The position numbers were made by a program, and so were the translations under genes. This document shows positions 1 to 8,718 of a stretch of DNA of 64,000 nt, in pieces. This DNA comes from Hydrogenophaga intermedia (GTDB lineage: Bacteria > Pseudomonadota > Gammaproteobacteria > Burkholderiales > Burkholderiaceae_C). Numbering within the stretch: position 1 is the stretch's first letter; each line of letters opens with the position of its first letter. Under the pieces are notes generated by a model, which was not told where the DNA came from, did no database searches, and saw nothing but the letters and a program-made list of their open reading frames with translations. The stretch covers positions 28,508 to 92,507 of the forward strand of contig NZ_CCAE010000013.1 of assembly GCF_000723405.1 (NCBI RefSeq), read 5' to 3'.

Positions 1-762
1 GCCCTTCTTGTTCACCGTGCGCTCGACGATGGCCACCGGGTTCTCGGCCACGATGCTCGCGCTCGGGTGGATGGCGTCGACCTTGCCGGTGCCGAACTCG
101 CGGTCCACCGACACCACCTCGGATTCGAAGGTGATCAGCACGTCGCCCACGTTGCGCTGCAGGAAAGTGCCGGTGGCGTCACGCCCGCCGCGCGCCAGCA
201 CCGGCACGTTGGCGTAGAGCTTCTTCACGAACTCGGCGGCCTGTGCGTCGGTGCCGCCCTTGGCGCGCACCTGGCCCCAGGCCGCCAGGTAGGCGTAGCG
301 GCCGTTGCCGCCGGTCTTGGGGTTGACCACCACCACCTGCACGCCGGGCTTGATCAGGTCGTCCCAGTCCTTGATGTTCTTGGGGTTGCCGTTGCGCACC
401 AGGAACAGCATGGTGGACGTGGTGGGCGCGGCATTGTTCGGGAATTTCTGGCGCCAGTCCTTGGCGACCACGCCCTTGTCGGCGAGGAAGTCGACGTCGG
501 TGGTGGTGTTCATGGTGACCACGTCGGCCTCCAGGCCGTCGGCCACGGCGCGCGCCTGGGCGCTGGAGCCCGCGTGCGACTGGTTCACCACCACGGTCTT
601 GCCGGCCTTCTTCTGCTGCTCCACGAAGGCGGTGTTGATGTCCTTGTAGAACTCGCGCGCCACGTCATACGAGACGTTGAGCAGTGTGGTGCTCTGGGCC
701 GAGGCCAGGGTGCTGAGGGCCAGCCCGAGGGCGGCGACGGTGGTGCGCAGTGCGGTGTTCAT
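1..762 (-). CDS. sbp: Sulfate ABC transporter substrate-binding protein, copy 1 (C-terminus outside window)
   Basis: Periplasmic receptor that would deliver sulfate (or thiosulfate) to a CysTWA-type ABC importer. Reading the complement from ATG at 762 gives 254 residues and no stop before base 1, so the C-terminal part lies outside the window. Residues 1-22 form a signal peptide (Met-Asn-Thr start, hydrophobic core, Ala-Ser-Ala cleavage region). It then shows the family signatures [40 protein letters not shown] and ANVPVL. It closely parallels the Sbp encoded at 1259-2275 but is not identical (for example NQSHAGSS against KQSHGGSG). The cysTWA permease genes are not in view and may lie beyond base 1. 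Family assignment is firm; the exact anion specificity is not determined. Confidence 0.93.
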   Translation of the reverse strand, partial: MNTALRTTVAALGLALSTLASAQSTTLLNVSYDVAREFYKDINTAFVEQQKKAGKTVVVNQSHAGSSAQARAVADGLEADVVTMNTTTDVDFLADKGVVAKDWRQKFPNNAAPTTSTMLFLVRNGNPKNIKDWDDLIKPGVQVVVVNPKTGGNGRYAYLAAWGQVRAKGGTDAQAAEFVKKLYANVPVLARGGRDATGTFLQRNVGDVLITFESEVVSVDREFGTGKVDAIHPSASIVAENPVAIVERTVNKKG

Positions 763-860
763 GGTCGAAAACTCTTGGTGTCCAGGGGCAGGACGGGCAT
801 TCTGGAAGTGCCCTTCACAAAAGCAAACGACAGTTTTCTTGTTTCTTCATGCCGGGACGG

Positions 861-887
861 CATAAGAAACGGCGGCCACCGGCCGCC
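861..887 (-). terminator. Probable intrinsic terminator after the DUF1330 gene
   Basis: Ten bases after the DUF1330 stop codon the minus strand forms a perfect 7-bp GC hairpin (GGCGGCC / GGCCGCC, 3-base loop, 871-887) followed by GTTTCTT. The T tract is short and interrupted, so efficiency is uncertain. Confidence 0.5.
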
Positions 888-896
888 GGTCGACGC

Positions 897-1190
897 TCAG
901 GCGATGGCTTCGATGATGCGGATGTCGCGCTCGGCGCCGTCGCCCAGGGCCTGCAGCGCCTCCTGATAGGCGGGGCTGTCGTGTGCCGCAATGGCTTGGT
1001 CCACGCTGTCGAACTCGATCAGCACGGCGCGCTGCTGCACGGCCGCCTCGTACACCTGCGCGGGCATGCCGCGCGCCAGAAAGCGCGCGCCAAACGCCTG
1101 CAGGGCCGGCCCCGCCAGTTGGGCATAGGCCGCCAGAGCGGCAGGGTCGCTGATCGATCGGTAGGTGGCCATCCAGTAAGCCTTGGGCAT
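897..1190 (-). CDS. DUF1330 family protein
   Basis: A 97-residue soluble protein of the DUF1330 (dimeric alpha-beta barrel) family. Visible features are the N-terminal KAYWMATY strand, GARFLARG, the ALIEFDS-like strand (here VLIEFDS) and the YQEALQALGDGAERDIRIIEA end. The ATG at 1190 is preceded by GAGGAG at good spacing, which decides this start over the longer reading frame. No enzymatic activity is established for the family. It lies between two sulfate-binding protein genes on the same strand, 68 bases after the second one, so it may share its transcript. Its link to sulfate metabolism is only positional. Confidence 0.88.
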   Translation of the reverse strand: MPKAYWMATYRSISDPAALAAYAQLAGPALQAFGARFLARGMPAQVYEAAVQQRAVLIEFDSVDQAIAAHDSPAYQEALQALGDGAERDIRIIEAIA

Positions 1191-1258
1191 GGGGGGATCT
1201 CCTCGTTGGTTGATGTGGGCCTTCAACGGCGCGAGGATTGTCGCTCCCCTGCGAAGAC

Positions 1259-2275
1259 CTACTTGCGGGTGTAGATCTGGTCGAAGCTGCCGCCGTCGGC
1301 GAAGTGCACCTTGGCCGCCTGGTCCCAGCCGCCGAACGCGGCGTCGATGGTGAACAGGTTGAGCTTGGGCAACTGCTTGGCGTACTTGGCCTGGGCCTTC
1401 TCGGAGCGAGGACGATAGAAGTGCTTGCCGATGATGTCCTGCGCCTCCTCGGTGTAGAGGAACTCCAGGTAGGCCTGGGCCACGGCGCGCGTGCCTTTCT
1501 TGTCCACGTTCTTGTCGACCACGGTCACGGCCGGCTCGGCCAGGATGGACAGGGAGGGGTAGACGAAGTCCACCTTGTTGCCGAACTCCTTCTCCAGCAG
1601 GTAGGCCTCGTTTTCCCAGCTGATGAACACGTCGCCCTGGTTGCGCTGCGCGAAGGTGACGGATGAGCCGCGCGCGCCGGTGTCCAGCACGGGCACGTTG
1701 GCGTAAAGCTTGGCCACGAATTCCTTGGCTTTCTCGTCGCCGCCGTACTTGCGCTTGGCGAACTCCCAGGCGGCCAGGTAGTTCCAGCGCGCGCCGCCCG
1801 AGGTCTTGGGGTTGGGCGTGATGACCTTGACGTCGGGGCGGATCAGGTCGTCCCAGTCCTTGATGTTCCTGGGGTTCCCGGCGCGAACCACCAGCACGAT
1901 GGTGGAGGTGTAGGGCGAGCTGTTCTGCGGCAGGCGCTTCTGCCAGTCCTTGGGCACCCACTGGCCGTTGGTGTGCAGGGCGTCGGTGTCGCCGGCCAGG
2001 GCCAGGGTGGCCACGTCGGCGTCCAGGCCGTCGATGATGGAACGCGCCTGGCGGCCCGAGCCGCCGTGCGACTGCTTGATGGTCACGTCCTGACCGGTCT
2101 TGGCCTTCCAGTGTTTGGCAAAGGCGGCGTTGTACTCGACGTAGAGCTCGCGCGTGGGGTCGTAGCTGACGTTGAGCAGGGTCACGGGCGCGGGCGCCTG
2201 GGCCTGGGCGGCGCCCAGCGTGAGGGTGAGGGCGGCGGCGCCCAGGGAGGTCAGCAGGTGGCGGCGGGTGTTCAT
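1259..2275 (-). CDS. sbp: Sulfate ABC transporter substrate-binding protein, copy 2
   Basis: Complete 338-residue Sbp-family periplasmic sulfate receptor. The ATG at 2275 is preceded by AAGGAA and followed by a typical signal peptide ([19 protein letters not shown] cleavage region). This start is preferred to the upstream in-frame ATG at 2326, which adds 17 non-family residues. Family motifs include [50 protein letters not shown] and [10 protein letters not shown]. It ends in QIYTRK. It is a tandem paralogue of the receptor at 1-762. The AT-rich upstream region (2330-2442) resembles a CysB-type regulated promoter region, but no defined CysB box can be assigned by eye. Confidence 0.95.
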   Translation of the reverse strand: MNTRRHLLTSLGAAALTLTLGAAQAQAPAPVTLLNVSYDPTRELYVEYNAAFAKHWKAKTGQDVTIKQSHGGSGRQARSIIDGLDADVATLALAGDTDALHTNGQWVPKDWQKRLPQNSSPYTSTIVLVVRAGNPRNIKDWDDLIRPDVKVITPNPKTSGGARWNYLAAWEFAKRKYGGDEKAKEFVAKLYANVPVLDTGARGSSVTFAQRNQGDVFISWENEAYLLEKEFGNKVDFVYPSLSILAEPAVTVVDKNVDKKGTRAVAQAYLEFLYTEEAQDIIGKHFYRPRSEKAQAKYAKQLPKLNLFTIDAAFGGWDQAAKVHFADGGSFDQIYTRK

Positions 2276-2359
2276 GGTTGGTTCCTTGTGCGGTCGGGTG
2301 AAGGGCGGCGCTGGTGTCAGCGACAAGGGTCAGCGACAAGGCCGCGATGTTCACGAGAA

Positions 2360-2430
2360 GCCGGCGAACAAGGAACGAATACGTTTTTGGTTGTTTATGA
2401 CGAAAACATCTATGGACGCCGCCTCGGTTG
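2360..2430 (-). promoter_or_regulatory. sbp: AT-rich upstream region of sbp copy 2
   Basis: The 167-base gap between sbp (start 2275) and the LysR stop (2443) contains a strikingly AT-rich tract (about 2370-2420) in a GC-rich background. On the minus strand it carries TTTTCGTCATAAACAACC followed by AAAAACGTATTCG. This is a plausible promoter/activator region for sulfate-starvation control by a CysB-like regulator. That assignment is inference from gene function and base composition. Confidence 0.4.
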
Positions 2431-2442
2431 CTATATGAAAAC

Positions 2443-3393
2443 TCATGGCCGCAGCGGAAAACCCTCCGCCAGCGCCTCGCGCAACCACGCCACGAACACC
2501 GACACCGCGCGCGGCACATGGCTGGCGTACGGCCGGATGGCGTAGAGGTGGTCGCTGAAGGTGCCAACCGCTTGCCAGTCCGGCAGCACCTCCACCAGCT
2601 TGCCGGCGCGCAGCGCGGCCTGCGCACTGAAGTCCGGCAACAGCGCAATGCCCAGGCCGGCGAGGGCCGCCTCGCGCAGGGCCTCGCTGTTGTTGGCGCC
2701 GAACGGCCCGGCCACCGCCACAGTGATGCGTGGGGCGCTGGTCTTGCGGCGCCCTTCGGCGGGCAGGAAGTGCCAGGCCGGCGTGTCCTGCGCGCGCGGG
2801 TAGTGCAGGCAGTCGTGGCCCGTCAGGTCCTGCGGCGCGGCTGGGGTGCCCCAGCGGCGCAAGTAGGCGCGGCTGGCCACCAGCACCGAGCGCGTGCGGC
2901 ACAGCGTCCAGGCCACGTGCGTGTCGGGCGGCGCGGCGGTGTGGCGGATGGCGAGGTCGAAGCCTTCGGTGGCCAGCGAGCTCAGGCGGTCGGACAGGTC
3001 GAGCTCGATGCGGATGCCGGGGTGCTCGCGCAGGAACTCGGCGATGCGCGGCACGAGTTGCTGCCGTGCGAAGGCCACGGGTGCCGTCACACGTACCAGG
3101 CCCGCGGGCACCTCGGCCAGATCGCGCACGCTGGCGAAGCCTTGCGCGATGCGCTCGAAGGGCTCGCGCAGGCCATCGACCAGGCGCTGGCCGGCCTCGG
3201 TCAGGCGCACGCTGCGCGTGGTGCGCTGCACCAAAGGCACGCCGGCCGCGCGTTCAAGTTCGCTGATGTGCTGGCTCATGGCGGCCTTGCTCACGCCCAG
3301 GCGCTGCGCCGCCGCCGTGTAGCTGCCGTGCTGCGCCAGCACGGTGAGCCAATGCAGGTGCGACCAGAGATGTTCGACTTTTTCCAGACTCAT
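2443..3393 (-). CDS. LysR family transcriptional regulator
   Basis: 316-residue LTTR with an N-terminal winged helix-turn-helix (residues about 10-65: GSYTAAAQRLGVSKAAMSQHI, ELERAAGVPL, TTRSVRLTEAG) and a C-terminal effector-binding domain with LVRVTAP, LSSLATEGFDLAIR, and GLGIALLPDF. The start is chosen at ATG 3393 (MSLEKVEHLW) because this subfamily usually begins just before a LWSHLHW-like segment. Starts at 3411 and 3429 are possible but would place a 22-bp palindrome inside the gene. It is divergent from mmsA (3514) and the GMC oxidoreductase, so it probably regulates them and itself. The effector is unknown. Confidence 0.92.
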   Translation of the reverse strand: MSLEKVEHLWSHLHWLTVLAQHGSYTAAAQRLGVSKAAMSQHISELERAAGVPLVQRTTRSVRLTEAGQRLVDGLREPFERIAQGFASVRDLAEVPAGLVRVTAPVAFARQQLVPRIAEFLREHPGIRIELDLSDRLSSLATEGFDLAIRHTAAPPDTHVAWTLCRTRSVLVASRAYLRRWGTPAAPQDLTGHDCLHYPRAQDTPAWHFLPAEGRRKTSAPRITVAVAGPFGANNSEALREAALAGLGIALLPDFSAQAALRAGKLVEVLPDWQAVGTFSDHLYAIRPYASHVPRAVSVFVAWLREALAEGFPLRP

Positions 3394-3399
3394 GGCTAC

Positions 3400-3421
3400 A
3401 TTGTTCACCATGGCAAACAAT
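3400..3421. promoter_or_regulatory. 22-bp imperfect palindrome, candidate LysR operator
   Basis: ATTGTT-ca-CCATGG-ca-AACAAT: 18 of 22 positions are symmetric. It lies just upstream of the preferred LysR start and contains T-N11-A spacing typical of LTTR boxes, so it may be the autoregulatory site. Binding is inferred. Confidence 0.45.
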
Positions 3422-3438
3422 GCGTTCAAGTCTGTAGC

Positions 3439-3465
3439 CTAGGCAGAACGGGGCCCACTGCCTAG
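3439..3465. promoter_or_regulatory. Inverted repeat CTAGGCAG-N11-CTGCCTAG, candidate LysR site
   Basis: Perfect 8-bp inverted repeat with an 11-base spacer in the 120-bp LysR/mmsA intergenic region, centred about 60 bases before the mmsA start. Position and symmetry fit an LTTR recognition site controlling the divergent pair. Confidence 0.5.
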
Positions 3466-3513
3466 AGTGGCGGACCGCCTCTCGATTGGCTTTTGACCGC
3501 AGGGACCGCCGCC

Positions 3514-5031
<1,518 letters not shown>

Positions 5032-5115
5032 GCTCCCCCCTGCGCGCCTTCGGCGCTTCCCCCCGGAGGGGGGACGCAGCCTGAGGACCGGCAAAGCCGG
5101 ATCCTCGGCCGCCTC
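5032..5115 (+). repeat. REP-like two-hairpin intergenic element, copy A
   Basis: Intergenic tract directly after the mmsA stop: a GCGC..GCGC hairpin, a CCCCCC-GG-A-GGGGGG hairpin and a second hairpin ACCGGCAAAGCCGG. The same architecture recurs at 9478-9562 and, inverted, at 11565-11636. The first hairpin could act as a transcription terminator. Confidence 0.65.
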
Positions 5116-5157
5116 GGCGTCCTCTCCGGTAGCACAACAAGGATCGCGAGACAAGGC

Positions 5158-6816
5158 ATGAGCGACACCACCTTCGACTTCATCGTCATCGGTGCCGGCA
5201 CGGCCGGTTGCCTGCTGGCCAACCGCCTGAGCGCCGACCCGACGAAGCGCGTGCTGCTGGTGGAGGCCGGCCGCAAGGACGACTACCACTGGATCCACAT
5301 CCCGGTGGGCTACCTCTACTGCATCGGCAACCCGCGCACCGACTGGCTCTACCAGACCGAGCCCGACCCCGGCCTCAATGGCAGGCGCCTGCGCTACCCG
5401 CGCGGCAAGACCCTGGGCGGCTGCTCCAGCATCAACGGCATGATCTACATGCGCGGCCAGCGGCGCGACTACGAGCACTGGGCCGAGGCCACCGGCGACG
5501 ACGCCTGGCGTTGGGACGCCTGCCTGCCCGACTTCACCGCGCACGAGGACCACTACCGCCTGGACGCCGCGCACGACCCGGCGTTCGCCGCGCTGCACGG
5601 CAACGGCCGCCGTGGCAGCACCGGCGAATGGCGCGTGGAGAAGCAGCGCCTGCGCTGGGACATCCTCGATGCTTTCGCGGCCGCTGCGCAGCAGGCCGGT
5701 GTACCTGCCACGCCCGACTTCAACACCGGCGACAACGAGGGCGTGGGCTATTTCGAGGTGAACCAGAAGGCGGGCTGGCGCTGGAACGCGTCCAAGGCCT
5801 TTCTGCGCCCGGTGCAGCGACGACCCAACCTCACGGTGTGGACCGAGACGCTGACCGAGCGCCTGCGGTTCGAACGCGATGCCAGCGGCGCGCCGCGCTG
5901 CACCGGCGCCGAGCTGCGCCGCGGCGGTGAGCGCCTCACCGTGAACGCCACGGGGGAGGTGGTGCTCAGTGCGGGCAGCATCGGCTCGCCCGCGATTCTG
6001 CAGCGCTCGGGCGTGGGCCCCGCCGGGCTGCTGCGCCAACACGGCATCGACGTGCAACACGAACTGAAGGGTGTGGGCGAGAACCTGCAGGACCACCTGC
6101 AGATCCGCGCCGTCTACAAGGTGCAGGGTGCGCCCACGCTCAACGTGCTGGCCAGTTCCTTGTGGGGCAAGGCCCGCATCGGCCTGGAGTACGCGCTGTC
6201 GCGCAGCGGGCCCATGAGCATGTCGCCCAGCCAGCTCGGCGCCTTCACGCGCAGCTCGCCCGACCAGCCGCACGCGAACCTGGAGTACCACGTGCAACCG
6301 CTGAGCCTGGACGCCTTCGGCGAACCCTTGCACGCCTTCCCCGCCTTCACCGCGAGCGTGTGCAACCTCAACCCCACCAGCCGCGGCCACGTGCGCATCA
6401 CCGGCGCCGACCCCGAGGCCGCGCCCGCCATCGCGCCGCTGTACCTGGCCACCGATGAAGACCGCCGCGTGGCCGCCGACAGCCTGCGCGTGACGCGTCG
6501 CATCGTGGCGCAGCCTGCGCTGGCGCCCTTCAAGCCCGAGGAGTTCAAGCCCGGCCCGCAGTACCAGAGCGACGAGGAGCTTGCCCGCCTGGCCGGTGAC
6601 ATCGCCAGCACCATCTTCCACCCCGTGGGCACCACGAAGATGGGTCGCGCGGACGACGACATGGCCGTGGTGGACAGCCACCTGCGCGTGATCGGCGTGA
6701 AAGGCCTGCGCGTGGTGGACGCGGGCGTCATGCCCACCATCACCAGTGGCAACACCAACAGCCCCACGTTGATGATCGCGGAGAAGGCGGCGCGCTGGAT
6801 CCGCGCGCACGCCTGA
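5158..6816 (+). CDS. GMC family oxidoreductase (choline dehydrogenase-like)
   Basis: 552-residue FAD-dependent GMC oxidoreductase. The N-terminus has the dinucleotide-binding motif VIGAGTAGC (about 11-19) and LLVEAG. GMC signature 1 is seen around PRGKTLGGCSSINGMIYMRG and signature 2 around GSIGSPAILQRSGVGP. The C-terminus has the catalytic His region FHPVGTTKMG and the final NTNSPTLMIAEKAA flavin-binding segment. The family oxidises primary alcohols such as choline or polyethylene glycol-type substrates; this substrate is not predictable. It lies 126 bases after mmsA, separated by a REP-like element, and probably belongs to the same LysR-controlled catabolic unit. Confidence 0.92.
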   Translation: MSDTTFDFIVIGAGTAGCLLANRLSADPTKRVLLVEAGRKDDYHWIHIPVGYLYCIGNPRTDWLYQTEPDPGLNGRRLRYPRGKTLGGCSSINGMIYMRGQRRDYEHWAEATGDDAWRWDACLPDFTAHEDHYRLDAAHDPAFAALHGNGRRGSTGEWRVEKQRLRWDILDAFAAAAQQAGVPATPDFNTGDNEGVGYFEVNQKAGWRWNASKAFLRPVQRRPNLTVWTETLTERLRFERDASGAPRCTGAELRRGGERLTVNATGEVVLSAGSIGSPAILQRSGVGPAGLLRQHGIDVQHELKGVGENLQDHLQIRAVYKVQGAPTLNVLASSLWGKARIGLEYALSRSGPMSMSPSQLGAFTRSSPDQPHANLEYHVQPLSLDAFGEPLHAFPAFTASVCNLNPTSRGHVRITGADPEAAPAIAPLYLATDEDRRVAADSLRVTRRIVAQPALAPFKPEEFKPGPQYQSDEELARLAGDIASTIFHPVGTTKMGRADDDMAVVDSHLRVIGVKGLRVVDAGVMPTITSGNTNSPTLMIAEKAARWIRAHA

Positions 6817-6831
6817 GGCCCTCGTCCAGCC

Positions 6832-7164
6832 TCAGCGCAGACCGCCGACGTACTTGTGTTCCTCGCTCGGGGGCGGTGCCGACGCGGGAGGCGCTGCCGC
6901 ACGCAGCGCCTCGGCCGCCACGTCCAGCATGGTCTTGCGCGGCGCGGCCCCCATGTTGACGATGGCCGCTTCCAGCTTGTCTGCCCAGGGCAGCAGGTCC
7001 ACGTGCCCGTCGGCGGCGGCCTTTTCGCGCGTGAAGCGCACGATGGCGCGCGCGTACTCCACGTTGGTCGCGAGCCACTCGGTGTCGGTGACGCGCCCGG
7101 TCCTGCGCCGCAGCAGCACGTGCAGGTGCGCCGCGATGGCGAACAGCTCACTGGTGTTGCTCAT
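6832..7164 (-). CDS. Conserved hypothetical protein
   Basis: 110-residue predicted soluble, mostly helical protein (SNTSELFAIAAHLHVLLRR start, central EYARAIVRFTREKAA, C-terminal Ala/Pro-rich tail ending YVGGLR). I do not recognise a named domain. It is convergent with the GMC oxidoreductase (16 bases between stop codons) and lies 22 bases downstream of amt on the same strand, so it may be co-transcribed with amt. GC-biased codon usage is like its neighbours, supporting a real gene. Confidence 0.7.
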   Translation of the reverse strand: MSNTSELFAIAAHLHVLLRRRTGRVTDTEWLATNVEYARAIVRFTREKAAADGHVDLLPWADKLEAAIVNMGAAPRKTMLDVAAEALRAAAPPASAPPPSEEHKYVGGLR

Positions 7165-7186
7165 GCTCCTGCCCGCTCCCAGCCGC

Positions 7187-8449
7187 TCAGCCGCCCAGGC
7201 GCTCGTTGTGCAGGGACGCGTCCAGCCCCTGGCGCTCGTCGTCCGCGCGCACCCGCAAGCCCGCGAAGCGCGAGACGATGAAGAGCACCACCGTGGTCAT
7301 CACCAGGCTGTAGGCCAGGACTGCCACACAGGCAATCAGCTGGGTGAGCAGGCTGCCCTCCAGCCCCGAGATCGCCGGGTCGGCCAGCACGCCGGTGAGC
7401 AAAGCGCCCACCAGGCCGCCCACGCCGTGCACGCCGAAGACATCGAGCGAGTCGTCGGCGCGCAGCAGGCGTTTGAGGCCGGTGGCACCCCAGTAGCAGG
7501 CGAAGCCAGCCACCACACCGATGAGCAGGGCCGAGCGCGGGCCCACGAAGCCGGCGGCCGGAGTGATGGCCACCAGGCCCGCCACCACGCCCGAGCACAG
7601 CCCCAGCAGCGTCGCGCGCTTGCGGGCCCACCACTCGGCCGCCATCCAGGCCAGCGCGCCGGCGGCGGCGGCGATGTGCGTGACCGCGATGGCCAGCCCC
7701 GCGCGGCCATCGGCCGCCAGGGCGGAGCCGCCGTTGAAGCCGAACCAGCCCACCCACAGCAGGCCGGTGCCGGCCATGGTGAGGCCCAGGTTGAAGGGCA
7801 GGAAGGGCTCGCGCCCGTACCCCTGGCGTGGGCCCAGCGCGTAGGCGCAGACCAGGGCGGCGGCGCCGGCGTTGATGTGCACCACCGCGCCGCCCGCGAA
7901 ATCGAGCGCACCGAGTTGCGCCAGCCAGCCGCCGGGCTCCCACACCCAGTGCGCAATGGGCGCGTAGACCAGCAGCAGCCACAGGCCGGCGAAGGCGAGC
8001 AGGGCGCCGAACTTCATGCGCTCCACCAGGGCGCCCACCACCAGGGCGCAGGTGATGACCGCAAAACTGAGCTGGAACATGGCGAACACCGACTCGGGCA
8101 AGTGCGGCGCGATGTGGCTCACGGCCACCTGACCGCTTTGGCCCAGGTGGTCGAGCCCCGCGAAGCCGGCACGCGAGAGCCCCCCGATGAATCCCCCGAA
8201 CGAGCCTCCAGGTGTGAAGGCCAGTGAGTAAGCGATCGCAAACCAGAGGACGCTGACCAGGGCGGCGATGCCCATCACGCTGGCCATGGTGTTGATGACG
8301 TTGAAGCGGCGCACCATGCCGCCGTAGAACAGGCCAATGCCCGGCAGGGTCATGAGCAGCACCAGGGCGGTGCTCACCATCACCCAGGCGGTGTCGGCGG
8401 CGGAAAGGCTGTCCAGCGCCGCCAGGGCGGGGCCGCTGATGTCTGGCAT
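7187..8449 (-). CDS. amt: Ammonium transporter Amt/MEP/Rh family
   Basis: 420-residue inner-membrane ammonium channel with about 11 membrane segments. Both pore histidines of the family are visible: AGGAVVHINAG and DVFGVHGVGG. Other landmarks are GIGLFYGGMVRR near residue 45 and the cytoplasmic C-terminal tail GLRVRADDERQGLD with the LHNE end typical of PII-gated transporters. ATG at 8449 follows GGGGGAT; the upstream in-frame ATG (8533) would run through the promoter. Upstream lie a sigma-54 promoter (8483-8498) and an NtrC-type palindrome (8529-8545), indicating nitrogen-limitation control. No glnK is adjacent, unlike many amt loci. Confidence 0.96.
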   Translation of the reverse strand: MPDISGPALAALDSLSAADTAWVMVSTALVLLMTLPGIGLFYGGMVRRFNVINTMASVMGIAALVSVLWFAIAYSLAFTPGGSFGGFIGGLSRAGFAGLDHLGQSGQVAVSHIAPHLPESVFAMFQLSFAVITCALVVGALVERMKFGALLAFAGLWLLLVYAPIAHWVWEPGGWLAQLGALDFAGGAVVHINAGAAALVCAYALGPRQGYGREPFLPFNLGLTMAGTGLLWVGWFGFNGGSALAADGRAGLAIAVTHIAAAAGALAWMAAEWWARKRATLLGLCSGVVAGLVAITPAAGFVGPRSALLIGVVAGFACYWGATGLKRLLRADDSLDVFGVHGVGGLVGALLTGVLADPAISGLEGSLLTQLIACVAVLAYSLVMTTVVLFIVSRFAGLRVRADDERQGLDASLHNERLGG

Positions 8450-8482
8450 ACGAATCCCCCAACGTGGTTGTGCGCGGCGTGG

Positions 8483-8498
8483 TGCATTTCCTGTGCCA
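8483..8498 (-). promoter_or_regulatory. amt: Sigma-54 (-24/-12) promoter of amt
   Basis: The minus strand reads TGGCACAGGAAATGCA: TGGCAC matches the -24 element and ATGCA the -12 element, with exactly 10 bases between GG and GC as required by RpoN. It is 34 bases upstream of the amt start codon. Confidence 0.8.
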
Positions 8499-8528
8499 GG
8501 ACCGGCCCGGTGCAAGGGAAACCCCGGA

Positions 8529-8545
8529 TGCACCCAGGCGGTGCA
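8529..8545. promoter_or_regulatory. amt: NtrC-type enhancer site upstream of amt
   Basis: TGCACC-CAGGC-GGTGCA is a perfect 6-bp inverted repeat with a 5-base spacer, matching the NtrC consensus TGCACC-N5-GGTGCA. Its centre is about 65 bases upstream of the expected amt transcription start, a workable enhancer position. Confidence 0.8.
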
Positions 8546-8560
8546 AGCCGCTACAGTCCC

Positions 8561-8692
8561 TGTATTGCCTGGTGCTCGGTAGGGTATTCAGGACGTTGGA
8601 GACCGAGGAGACAATCCCGTACCGGCATCGCCGGACACGCCGCACCGGCACCCCCGACAGAGCCGACCCAAAAGGTCGGCTCTTTCTTTTTT
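8561..8692 (+). ncRNA. Candidate structured leader RNA or small RNA upstream of the TSUP gene
   Basis: The plus strand between the amt regulatory sites and the TSUP start can fold into three elements. First, a long interrupted hairpin: 8564-8570 plus 8575-8580 pair with 8609-8615 plus 8602-8607, with one mismatch and a bulge. Second, a CCGGC/GCCGG hairpin near 8622-8633. Third, a strong intrinsic terminator at 8661-8692. It could be a free small RNA or a cis-acting attenuator/riboswitch of the TSUP gene, which starts 26 bases later. No promoter was confidently identified and I do not recognise a known RNA family. Confidence 0.4.
8661..8692 (+). terminator. Intrinsic terminator upstream of the TSUP gene
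   Basis: AGCCGACC (8661-8668), loop CAAAA, GGTCGGCT (8674-8681), then CTTTCTTTTTT. An 8-bp perfect stem with a T-rich tail is a textbook plus-strand terminator, oddly placed before rather than after a plus-strand gene. Confidence 0.85.
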
Positions 8693-8718
8693 GGGGCGCG
8701 GCGACAATCGCGGCCGTT

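Noticed and set aside
67..966. 299-codon plus-strand frame opposite the first sulfate-binding protein
   Set aside because: Low-complexity Gly/Val/His composition; the minus strand encodes clear Sbp motifs.
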